DNA of 64,000 nt, taken from NCBI GenBank assembly GCA_001661245.1, contig KV454012.1:1735964-1799963 (forward strand), written 5' to 3'. Shown one piece after another: positions 1 through 9,690 of the stretch. Made by a program: the position numbers and the translations under genes. The notes beneath the pieces were generated by a model that saw only the letters and a list, made by a program, of their open reading frames with translations, searched no databases and was not told the origin of the DNA. Each line of letters opens with the position of its first letter. The stretch's first letter is position 1. Source of the stretch: Pachysolen tannophilus NRRL Y-2460 (Eukaryota > Ascomycota > Pichiomycetes > Alaninales > Pachysolenaceae).

Positions 1-179
1 TAAAGAAAAAGAGTTAAGGCGGTTAATTCAATTCTGATATAGTAATCAATTGTCTCTCTTTATCTTTTTTTATTTTAAATTTAAAAATTTTTATTTTGCT
101 TGTTTGTTTGTTTGTTTGTCCAGTTAATTGGTGAGAATTAGGATTTAAAATTTGTATTAGCGGGAAGAAAGAAAAGATA

Positions 180-252
180 TAATATATATATATATATATA
201 TATTAAAATATATATGTATGTATGTGTATATATCTATATATATATATATTGT
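180..252. repeat. TA/TATG microsatellite upstream of MSN5
   Basis: Interrupted (TA)n and TATG runs fill most of the last 100 bases before the MSN5 start codon. The leading 180 bases hold T- and A-rich tracts, with a short TTTG repeat near position 103. It is plausibly the core promoter and leader of MSN5. I see no gene before 275. Confidence 0.8.
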
Positions 253-274
253 ATACTATTGAGAAGTTATAAGT

Positions 275-3200
275 ATGGATGTCAACGGTGTCAATCAAAT
301 AATTGGAGCTTTGGGAATAGTTCATTCTCCAACTTCATCTAATGTGGAGCGCCGTCAAGCACAAGATGTATGTATTTTTACATGTATATATATATATATA
401 TATATGAATGATTATTGGTTTTTATTTATTAGTTTTGCACCAAGAATACGAATTACTAACATGTTTGATAAAATATTTTTTTATTTTTTTATAGTTTTTG
501 GAGAGAATTAAACAACAACAGGAGTCTCCTTATTGGGGGTATCAATTGGCTCTCCCAGATAATAATAATGATTATATTGTAAAACATTTTGGATTAAGTT
601 TATTACAATCATCGATTTCTAATCACTATGATGATTTTGATTTGAATAAGCAAATCACAGTGAGAAATTGGATCATTGAGTTGAGTAATAAATTATTGGG
701 GAAAGATCCTCATTATATGAAAGAAAAATTGGCCTTTTTATGGGTGGATTTGGCCAAGAGATCATGGGGGACCTTATTATATAAACAAATCTCAGATACT
801 AATAATGATATGAGTGGATCAGAAAATGGAAATAACAACGCTAGTAATGATAATGATAATAATAGTTCGAGAGCGTTGTCAAATGAAGATTTATTGGAAA
901 GTTGGAAAGATATGGATAAAGATTTATGGCAATTATGGAATCTAAATGCTTGTACACGAGAATTGACATTTATCATTTTTAGAACATTGTTTGAAGATAT
1001 ATATATTTTAGAAGATCCAATTGCTATAATGAGACTGAAGGAATTAAGTTCATTATGCCCAGAAATAGTCACTTCATCCAAAATTTTAAGTTTAAAATAT
1101 GAACCAAATGAACAATTATCATTATTCAGAGCTTCTGATGAAGGTTGGTTAATAACATGGTCAAATTTATTACAAGAATGTTTAAATAATTTAAATTCTA
1201 TAAAGGATAAAGATAATGCAGAATATAAAACTTCAGAAAATTTTGTCATCAAAATCTTACAAACTTTGAAAACATGTTTACATTGGATTTTACCTATAGC
1301 AATAAGAGAAGCACATATTTTGGCAAGATTGACGCAATGTTTTATGTTTTCAAGAAATGTTACAATAAGAATTTTAGCAACAGAATCTTTACATCTGTTG
1401 TTTACAAGATCTTTTTCTGATCAAGAAGATTTTTCAGAAATTGTTGGTGCAATTTTTACAAAAGATGGTATCAATATGCTATCACAAGGTTATCATTCAA
1501 TACAATTGGATCCGGATGACATTGATGACCAATTATATTCGTTATTGAAAAAAATGGTTGAAATGATCTTAGGGCTAACTGAATACTTGAATACTAATAC
1601 AGGTAAGGTACGTGCTTTTGAACTTGCCCCAACTTCCGATATAAGAGGTTATTTGAATTTGGTTTTGGAAACAACAAATAATGAATCCTTAATAGTAAGC
1701 GGATTATCTTTACAATTTTGGTCTTCTGTCTTGAGGATTGATCAATTGGCAAGTAAACCAGAATATCAGGAGTTATTACCTAAATTATTGGAAGTTGCTT
1801 CAAATAGATTGATTAATTACGAAGACTTCAATGATGAATTACCAGCTAAAAAATACCTTGAAGTAGATTTTGAAGAACAATCCGATATCTCTGTTTTTTT
1901 GGCAAATTATAGAAAATTGATGGATGATGTTGTTAGAATCACGGTATGTCAGAAACCAAAAGATGGATTGAATTGGTTAGAACTGAGATTAAATCAATTT
2001 TACTGTTCACCCTTAGGTCAAGAGAATATAGCCAATAATCATTTGACTTATAAAGGTGATGGAGCTGAATGTTACATATATGGATATTCTCAATTTATTA
2101 TTATAGAAGCCTGTATTAGAGGTATATCTAGATGGCATATTTGGTATGATGATAAGCACGAAGACAAACAGCAGAAGGCTGAATATTTAAATACGCTTGT
2201 TGAGTCCTTGTGTGAAAAATTGTTAATGTTGCAAATTAAAGATCCCTTATTGTTAAGAAAACAAGTTCAAACATTGGTGCAATTCTCTCCATTATTGAAA
2301 GATTTTTCAAATAATTTGATGTTCAGGGTCTTGGAGAAAGTTATATTATCTTGCACATATGAATATCCTGAAAATTCAACAGATGAAGAAAGAGAAAATA
2401 TTAGAGACTTGAGAACTAGTTGCGGAACAGAATTAAATAGATTGGCATATTTGATGCCTGAATCTTTGAAAGTCATTTTAAATGACTTAGAGGTTGCTAT
2501 AAGTAATATTTTATCCTCTAACAAAGTGACTGATCATGAAGCCGTAGCTTTTAAGTCGTTTTTATTGGTTGTATCACAAAGATCATCAATCGATAATAAA
2601 GTTGAGAGATTTAGCAAGATTGTTGATCCAGAGTTGCTGGCATGGTCTGATCCTACTACTGAAAAGGGGTTATTAGAACTTCCTTGGTTTATGGAAAGAT
2701 TGGGTATTGTGAAAATTGCCGAATATTTTCAAAGTAGAGGTATAACATCAACCACAAATTTGTTAGATGCTGAGATGGATGATACCGGAAGGAATTTGAA
2801 AAACGAGTTAAAGAAACATTGGTCCTCTGTTTTCCCAATTAGAGCCACTAGGATATTTATCCAATACAGCATCGAGAAATTGCCCCACGATTCTGAAGAA
2901 TACCAAAACTTGTTGAAATTATGGAAACCGAGAATTCAACCAATATTACCACATATTCTTCAATTGATTCATCAAATTCAGTCTTACCATGATCCTAACA
3001 ATTGGCAAGATTTACCAGTTGAAGTACAAAGTTTCGTTAAATATAGTTGTATGGAAAGATTTTGGCAACAAGGTGTTTCAATTCAGTCTAAGGAAACTTT
3101 TATGGAGGAAAATGTTAAAGCAATGCATACTTTAAGGGATTTTGCTGATAGTGTTGGCCACATTGTTAGGTATACTAGAGAGTATTCTTATTTAACTATT

Positions 3201-4241
3201 GGTTCGATTTCAGAGTTGGAAGAAACTTTGTATGAAGTTCCGAACATGGCAACTCAGTTATGGCAAGCTGTTGCTGGTTCTAGTGTTGGTATTACTTTAC
3301 ATTCATGGAGACATTTGATAAATCTAGTGTTGAGGTGTGTTATCAAAAATTGTCCTTTGAAATTTGTTGATACCTTTATGCTGGAGTTATTACCGCAGGT
3401 ACTAACGACTTTAGATAATTTATTGTTGAAAAACTGGGAACGCATATATTTAAAAGGATTACAATTATCCGGAAACGAAGACGACCAAACTCTTTCAGAA
3501 GAAATGATGGAGGAGCATTTATTGAGACAGCTAACAGCAGTAGTTGACAGAATGTTAATTGATTTAGTTGGTCAATTAGGCCATGGAAAGTTGAACGAGT
3601 TACAAAAGGCCATCAGAAATTTAATTTTCAATAATGCCAATATATTAGCAATTTTCTTGCAGTTACTAAATCATATTATACTATTTAAGGATACAAGATG
3701 TTCATATAATGCTATATTAATCATGAGGAATTTAATCTCGGACGTCTTATTAAGAGATGAGGAAGTTGATAAATACATTACTAACACTTTTATTAAAACT
3801 TTGGTCACTATAATAAATGATCCATTTTTCCTGGACTGTAAGTCCGAGGCGGGTTATTTATTGACATCGATGTATCTTGCTTTGAGAAAGAAACATCAAT
3901 ATCCTCAAGACTTTTTAAATGACTTGATAAATGAGATTTCAAATGGTACGGATGACAAGAAATCTGGTAGTGATAATATGTTTAGTATCAAACAATTGGA
4001 AGAGATATTGAATAAAACTCAATCAATAAGAATGCAGAAGAATATGATGGTCACGTTTATAACTGTTGACAGTAATAGTGATCTAGAAGGTACCAATGGT
4101 GCTGGTAGTGGCTTTAATAATAATGGAACAAACAGAAAGAAAGATTTGGAAGAGGCTAATAACAGTAGAAAGAAGAAAACTGACGGTTCAAATATTGAAG
4201 ATTATACCGGATTGAACAATTTATTTGGTGATGATGTATGA
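275..4241 (+). CDS. MSN5: Karyopherin-beta / exportin MSN5 (spliced)
   Basis: Nuclear transport receptor that in S. cerevisiae exports phosphorylated regulators and other cargo from the nucleus in a Ran-GTP-dependent way. Exon 1 is 275-367 (31 codons). The intron 368-494 has donor GTATGT, branch site TACTAAC at 454-460 and acceptor ATAG. Exon 2 is 495-4241, giving about 1279 residues against about 1224 in S. cerevisiae. The join is supported because exon 1 (MDVNGVNQIIGALGIVHSP) plus exon 2 (FLERIKQQQESPYWGY) reads like the N-terminus of yeast Msn5, and phase is zero on both sides. The body is helical and HEAT-like, with a low-complexity Ser/Asn/Asp insert near residues 110-130 and a hydrophilic Asn/Lys-rich tail. 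It is convergent with HTD2. The intron near the start fits the other spliced genes of the window. Confidence 0.93.
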
Positions 4242-4582
4242 ATAAGAAAAAGAAAATTTTTTTAAAAAAAAAACAAAACCAAAATGTCAATTGAAAGAAA
4301 CTCGGCTGTTTCCTTCTTTTGTCATTTCATACTATTAAAAGAAAAAAAGGAGTACAAATCAATGGAGGTTCCTTTATTTACTATATTGTTTCTTAAAAGT
4401 TTTTAATTTCCTTTTACCTTTTACAGGCACCTAACAACATATATATATTGCTGCTTTATTTTATTTTATTTTTTCTTTTTTCTATTTTTTTTTATATATA
4501 ATCTTGTCTTTCACTTGTAGTTTCTTGTTTATCGTTAACTATTGTAATATTAAATATAATAATATGAATTATTATAAGAATC
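4242..4582. other. Convergent spacer MSN5 / HTD2
   Basis: This stretch of about 340 bases lies between two convergent 3' ends. It holds poly-A and poly-T tracts suited to 3'-end formation on both strands. I see no RNA gene or conserved reading frame; a 61-codon open frame starting at 4504 is low-complexity and not credible. Confidence 0.6.
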
Positions 4583-5485
4583 TTAACTATAAAATTTTAA
4601 TTTCCCATCTACAAAAACAGCTCTTCCACCTGTGTCATCAATCCATAATCTATAATTTAAATCGTCAATTTTTTTGTAATTTAACCTAAACTCGTTATTC
4701 AAAAACATAGGTTTGTGATTTTTGTAAGAAAATTTCTTGATATCTGTTTTCATGGTATTATTTAAAAAGAATTCCAACAAAAGATTGATTGATAATGGAC
4801 CATGTATCAATAAATTCGGATATTTTTCGACATTTCGAGTATAGTCCAAGTCGTAATGGATCTTATGAGCATTAAAAGTTACACAACTGTACCTCAATAG
4901 AGATGTTGTTGTTGGTTTGATAATTATAGAACGATCAGGCACCATAGTAAAATTAGTTCTTTGGTCTTGTTGCTGATCAGCATTAAAAGTGTTATTCACA
5001 TACATTAATTTACGCAATTCAGTAAGACAAATATTGCCACTACGATCCCTAAAACTTCTCTCAATCTCCACAAGACTTTTAAATTCTAAATCTTTTTCAT
5101 CCTCTCCAAATATCTTGTAACTTCTTATCCTCTCCGAGAGACTGCATTCTTCATGGAACCGCATAAAACTTTCATTTGAAAATGATAACTCCCCACCTAC
5201 CCAAAGTCTCCGTCTAAAAAAATCATGCTTATTCACTGTTGGTGCCTGGTAGCTTTCATATCCGTCTTTACTTAGTTCAGATTCTCTTGTCAATGAGTTG
5301 AGATATGCAAAATGATACCCTGGTGGCACTTTATTTGTATTATGTGGAAATTCATCAGAAGTATTTAATATCGATTGCAACACAATCTTTAGCTGACGTG
5401 ATGGATATAGAGATAGTGACTCATCCAACAGAGTCCATCTGGAGCTTAATAGCCTTTGCTTCAAGTTAATCAAATCTTTAATCAT
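4583..5485 (-). CDS. HTD2: Mitochondrial 3-hydroxyacyl-thioester dehydratase (HTD2)
   Basis: Predicted 300-residue dehydratase of mitochondrial type II fatty acid synthesis, which removes water from 3-hydroxyacyl-ACP on the route to octanoyl-ACP and lipoate. The call rests on the fungal Htd2 pattern: a PPGYHFAYLN segment near residues 55-64, the RRRLWVGGELSF block near residues 111-122, and a hot-dog-like C-terminal half ending in LWIDDTGGRAVFVDGKLKF. Length is close to the yeast protein (about 280). The N-terminus is basic and compatible with a mitochondrial presequence. It is divergent from TRM5 across a 166-base shared promoter. In S. cerevisiae HTD2 (YHR067W) and TRM5 (YHR070W) are also near neighbours, which supports the assignment. 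Confidence 0.85.
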   Translation of the reverse strand: MIKDLINLKQRLLSSRWTLLDESLSLYPSRQLKIVLQSILNTSDEFPHNTNKVPPGYHFAYLNSLTRESELSKDGYESYQAPTVNKHDFFRRRLWVGGELSFSNESFMRFHEECSLSERIRSYKIFGEDEKDLEFKSLVEIERSFRDRSGNICLTELRKLMYVNNTFNADQQQDQRTNFTMVPDRSIIIKPTTTSLLRYSCVTFNAHKIHYDLDYTRNVEKYPNLLIHGPLSINLLLEFFLNNTMKTDIKKFSYKNHKPMFLNNEFRLNYKKIDDLNYRLWIDDTGGRAVFVDGKLKFYS

Positions 5486-5651
5486 TGAAAGTCATCACTA
5501 ACCTCTTTTAATTAATTTTTCAGTGTAGAATATGAGCCAAAAAAGAAAATTTGAAAATTTTTTTAAAAAGTATTCTTCAAAAATTATCAGTTTTACTTGT
5601 TCAATCAAGTTTAACTAGTGATACCAGTTGCATTATTCATAGCTGCTTTTA

Positions 5652-7136
5652 ATGGGTCTAGTATCATTACTCAGAGGACTAGGAAGAACGTGCAAAATGG
5701 AAACAACAAAGCGTTTGGGTTATGTTAGTATCAAGTCACAACTTGTGTCACCACCTATAAACAGATCAATGTCGGAATTAGATAGATCGTTCTTTACAAA
5801 GAAGTTCAATGTATGGTCATTATATTTCCCAGATCCGACTAAAATTGGTGCTTTTGTAAGAATTGCAAAAGAAGACATCTTGCAAGTGCCACATGTTCCT
5901 TTTATAATCAAATATGATGGTACAAAAGGCGAGAAAGGTGTTGTGTTGACGGATAGAGTGATTTCACCAGAAGACGTTAAGATTCTGTTACAAAAGAAGA
6001 CTTTGGAGTTAATAGATGAATATCATTGTCAACTTAGACCTTATGAAATTGTAATTGATTATAACTATTGGAAAACAGATGAAATTTTAAGAGCCATATT
6101 ACCAGATGATTCAGATGAGGAAATTCCTTCTGGATTTACAAGAACTGGACATATTGCACATATCAATTTAAAAGATGACTATAAGAAATATGACAAGATA
6201 ATTGGAACAGTGATATTGGATAAGAATCCTTCTATTAAAACTGTGGTGGATAAAGTTGATACCATTGATACAACGTTCCGAACTTTTAAAATGAAAGTAA
6301 TAGCTGGAGAGCCTAATTTTATTGTTGAACAACGTGAAAGTGACTGTTTGTTCAAATTTGATTTTTCAAAAGTATATTGGAATTCCAGATTGCATACTGA
6401 ACATAAGAGATTAGTTGATATTTTCACTGATGAAGGTGGTGTTGGTGCAATATGTGATGTGATGGCAGGCGTAGGTCCTTTTGCAATACCATCAGGTAAA
6501 AATCAGCTTGTGGTATTTGCAAATGATTTGAATCCAGAATCTTACAAATGGTTGGAGGTAAATATAGGTTTGAATAAAGTCGGTGATTTTGTCAAAGCCT
6601 ATAATACTGATGGTAGAGAATTCATTAAGGAATCAACCAAATTAATCTATGAACATAGTAATAAGGAAAAGGCTATAGAGCTTCCAAGACCAAAGAAGAA
6701 GCTGAAGTTTACAAATGAATCCAAGGAGATTTCAAATTTGAAAAAAGAAATTCCAAAATTTTTTACACAATACGTTATGAACTTGCCAGATTCAGCTATA
6801 ACTTTCTTAGATGCATTTATTGGATTGTATAGTAAAAACGGGTTCACTAAAGACGAAATGTATAGCATACCTGGCTTCAAATTACCAGTGATAAACTTTC
6901 ATCATTTTGAAAAATTTTCACCAGATGAAAAACCAGAACCAAGCAATGAAGAATTGTATAAAAGAATCCATTTGAAGGTGAAAAAATTGATAAACTATGA
7001 TATCAATTTTGAAGATATGAGTTTCCATTTAGTTAGAAAGGTGGCTCCTACAAAGCCAATGTACTGTATCAGTTTTACATTGCCAGAAGAGGTTGCATTT
7101 TTAGATACACTGAAAATCAGTCATGATAATAAATAA
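5652..7136 (+). CDS. TRM5: tRNA (guanine37-N1)-methyltransferase TRM5
   Basis: Methylates G37 next to the anticodon, protecting reading frame in cytosolic and mitochondrial translation. The 494 residues match yeast Trm5 in length (about 499). Visible features are the N-terminal block RQMxELDRSFF-like (here NRSMSELDRSFFTKKF, near residues 37-52), the SAM-binding motif DVMAGVGPFAIP around residues 273-284, the following acidic motif FANDLNPESYKWLEVN, and the catalytic NLPDSA segment near residue 377. Two in-frame ATGs occur, codon 1 and codon 16 (5697). The stretch between them is basic and amphipathic, like a mitochondrial presequence, and S. cerevisiae Trm5 has the same two-Met layout. It is convergent with the permease, with only 73 bases between stops. 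Confidence 0.94.
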   Translation: MGLVSLLRGLGRTCKMETTKRLGYVSIKSQLVSPPINRSMSELDRSFFTKKFNVWSLYFPDPTKIGAFVRIAKEDILQVPHVPFIIKYDGTKGEKGVVLTDRVISPEDVKILLQKKTLELIDEYHCQLRPYEIVIDYNYWKTDEILRAILPDDSDEEIPSGFTRTGHIAHINLKDDYKKYDKIIGTVILDKNPSIKTVVDKVDTIDTTFRTFKMKVIAGEPNFIVEQRESDCLFKFDFSKVYWNSRLHTEHKRLVDIFTDEGGVGAICDVMAGVGPFAIPSGKNQLVVFANDLNPESYKWLEVNIGLNKVGDFVKAYNTDGREFIKESTKLIYEHSNKEKAIELPRPKKKLKFTNESKEISNLKKEIPKFFTQYVMNLPDSAITFLDAFIGLYSKNGFTKDEMYSIPGFKLPVINFHHFEKFSPDEKPEPSNEELYKRIHLKVKKLINYDINFEDMSFHLVRKVAPTKPMYCISFTLPEEVAFLDTLKISHDNK

Positions 7137-7209
7137 ATAAATAATATCGATAATTGTAAATATAATGATCAAAAAACAAAAAAAAGTATTAAAAAGAATT
7201 AAGAAAGGT

Positions 7210-8946
7210 CTACAATAACCATTGAAATAATGTTTGACGTAAATTTGGCTTTCCAGTTTTACCTTCTTTTTCCATTTGAAGATGATACTGGTATTCATAC
7301 TCTTCGACTTCTTCTAAACCATCTTGTAAGTCCACCTCACTTGGTCTTTTAAATTTGGTTTTTTTGAAGAGCTTCCAGAATATGAAGATGCCAACATTAA
7401 CGAAAAGCATGATATAGTAAAATATAAAATCACTGATCAGCCACATTCCAGGAATAAATGTAGAGTAACCTATAATTCCAACGAGAATTGTAAGGAAAAA
7501 AGTAACAATATAAGCACTATAAGGTTGAAAATAAGCAACATAGGTGAACTTGGTTCTATCAACACCTTGCTTTTTACAAGCCCAATAAAATGCATCGTAT
7601 GTAATAATCATATAGAAATAAAGAAGAACTTGTGATTTTGTGCAAATATTGGTAAGATATGTAAATGCTCCCAATGTTCCACCACTTCCTAAAGATAAGA
7701 AAGCTAATAAACCAAAACTCCAAGTAACCAAGACAGCAAAAATTGGGATACCCTGTCTTGTACATAATTTGAAAAAAGAAGGTGCAAAACCTTTGATTGA
7801 TAAAGCATACAATTGTCTTGAAGCACAATATACATAAGAGTTTCCTGCTGAAAGAGCAGATAATAATACAACGGCATTGACTATATTCGGTAAAACCAGT
7901 ATATTTAAATTATTCATAGCAATAACGTATGGTGATTCGCCTACATCTGTTGAGCTTGCACCATGTTCCAGGATTAAAGTTGGATCGTTACATGCAAGTA
8001 ATATTCCAACGGATAATGATCCTCCAACATAGAAGATACATAACCGTATAATAACAGATTTAAACATCATCTTCGAAGTTCTTCTAACATCTTTGGCTTC
8101 TGCTAATGTAGAAGACATGTATTCGGGACCTCCCACATATTGGTTTGCTTGAAATAAAGCTGCCAACCATCCATCAAATCTTCCAAGTGAACCAGTAGTA
8201 ATGTAACCACTGCCAAATGGTTCAATACCAAAATTTCTGAACCCAAAGGCATCGTGGTTAGGGTTACCACCACACATGGTGATCAAGGTGAAAAACAATA
8301 GGCCAATTGCTAAAATCAACTTAGTAATAGACAAGACAAATTCTGCTTCGCCAAATAAAGCAACATCATAAATATTCAAGGCAAGATACAAAGCCAAGAC
8401 TGCTGCAATAGGTATTCCGGCAGAAAAGTCATCTCTCCAGTAATTCAAGATCGCGCTAACCGCAGTCAGTTCAAATGGAATGTATAAAGACTCCATTAAG
8501 AAGAAATTGTAACCTGAAGAAACCTCAAGTGCTTCATCAATACATCTTCCAGCCATGGAAACAAATGGTGAAGGTAAGGGGTACTGCGTAACCATTTCTC
8601 CAACTGCTGAGTTCATCATTAAGACAAGCAGAGTATAGAAAGCAGTTGCTGTGAACAAACCTGCTGGCCCAGCCCTCAATAAACCAGTTGCAATGGTGAC
8701 AAATATACTTGTACCAATAGCACCTGAAATGGCAATTAATTGGACATGTCTAACGTTGAGGTGACGTTGAATCTTATAGTCCTTGTCAATTTGGAAGAAC
8801 CTAAACTTCTTCTCTACCTTCTCAATTGGACTATCATTATTTGATGATAGCTCTTCTATATCTCCGTTACTGTTTTCATCCAAAGATGAAACTTGAACTG
8901 TAATATCTGTTTTTCCCAGCTTAGACTCCTGTATAAAAAATGACAT
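7210..8946 (-). CDS. Amino-acid permease, APC superfamily (YAT type)
   Basis: Plasma-membrane proton symporter for amino acids, 578 residues with about 12 hydrophobic segments between residues 65 and 550 and hydrophilic ends. The first membrane segment carries the family signature HVQLIAISGAIGTSIFV. Later blocks ALSAGNSYVYCASRQLYALS and KGFAPSFFKLCTRQGIP are typical YAT permease motifs. It resembles Dip5-like carriers most in the NDP...SPYVIAMNN..VLPNIVNAVVLL region but lacks a long N-terminal sensor extension, so it is a transporter and not an Ssy1-type sensor. Substrate cannot be read from the sequence. Three GATAAG sites on the gene strand lie upstream (see the regulatory entry), consistent with nitrogen catabolite control. 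Confidence 0.85.
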   Translation of the reverse strand: MSFFIQESKLGKTDITVQVSSLDENSNGDIEELSSNNDSPIEKVEKKFRFFQIDKDYKIQRHLNVRHVQLIAISGAIGTSIFVTIATGLLRAGPAGLFTATAFYTLLVLMMNSAVGEMVTQYPLPSPFVSMAGRCIDEALEVSSGYNFFLMESLYIPFELTAVSAILNYWRDDFSAGIPIAAVLALYLALNIYDVALFGEAEFVLSITKLILAIGLLFFTLITMCGGNPNHDAFGFRNFGIEPFGSGYITTGSLGRFDGWLAALFQANQYVGGPEYMSSTLAEAKDVRRTSKMMFKSVIIRLCIFYVGGSLSVGILLACNDPTLILEHGASSTDVGESPYVIAMNNLNILVLPNIVNAVVLLSALSAGNSYVYCASRQLYALSIKGFAPSFFKLCTRQGIPIFAVLVTWSFGLLAFLSLGSGGTLGAFTYLTNICTKSQVLLYFYMIITYDAFYWACKKQGVDRTKFTYVAYFQPYSAYIVTFFLTILVGIIGYSTFIPGMWLISDFIFYYIMLFVNVGIFIFWKLFKKTKFKRPSEVDLQDGLEEVEEYEYQYHLQMEKEGKTGKPNLRQTLFQWLL

Positions 8947-9690
8947 TTTTAAAGCAAACTATTTGAAGTAAAGTCTGTAAACCTACAAACTTATCACAAA
9001 ATACATTACAACTATATATATACCGATGGTTTGATAAAAAAAAGCTTATAAAAAAAGCTTATAAAAACTTAAGAACTCACTCAATAACTCATAAACTTAT
9101 CTTTTGCTTTAGGTGCCCTATCTTCTTAAAACAATATCAGCTCTCTAGCTTAAGAACTGATTCTACTTGAGAATTGAGTTGATAATTGTAAATGAAACCA
9201 AAGAGGTTCCTGCTTGCCCTGCATATCTGAGCAGTTCTTATCTGCATACTTTACAAATCGATGAATTTTCCTCATCGGGAAGATAATAAAAGCGCCTAAA
9301 TAACCAAGCAAAAAAGAACTAAAGTGTGGATAGCTTGTAACCATGTGTGGTAAGGCAGATCTTTATAGATAGATGTAAAGATAAACGTTTCGATGATTAT
9401 ACACTTCTGGAATTTTGCGCTTTTTGAAAATTGTATCTTCTATTAAGGAGGGAACAACAAGCAATCTTTACGGCCTAGTTCCTCGCTTGATAGATAAACC
9501 TCTAAATTAGATTGTTATTTTGAAAAGTGCAACCACCGAAAATAGCAGAAACAATGAATTTCAGCTAGATAACTTACTAAATATCAAGTTTTAGATTAGA
9601 TTGAATCAAAAGTAATTTGATATAAACGCAAAAAATTTAAAACAAAATTATAGGATAAATGAAATAAAGTCTATTATAAGATTTTCCCAT
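8947..9690 (-). promoter_or_regulatory. Upstream region of the amino-acid permease with three GATAAG sites
   Basis: This spacer of 744 bases reads as the permease promoter, because the other flanking gene ends here. CTTATC on the plus strand (GATAAG on the permease strand) occurs at 8990-8995, 9096-9101 and 9237-9242, that is 44, 150 and 291 bases before the start codon. Further GATAA cores lie near 9180 and 9490. A TATATATA stretch lies near 9013, and a tandem AAAAAAGCTTATA duplication near 9038-9063. GATAAG is the known site of Gln3/Gat1 GATA factors, which drive nitrogen-source-responsive permease genes; that this applies here is inference. No credible gene is seen. Confidence 0.5.

Noticed and set aside
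9150-9344. 64-codon minus-strand frame in the permease promoter
   Set aside because: No family resemblance, short, and located among regulatory-looking sites.
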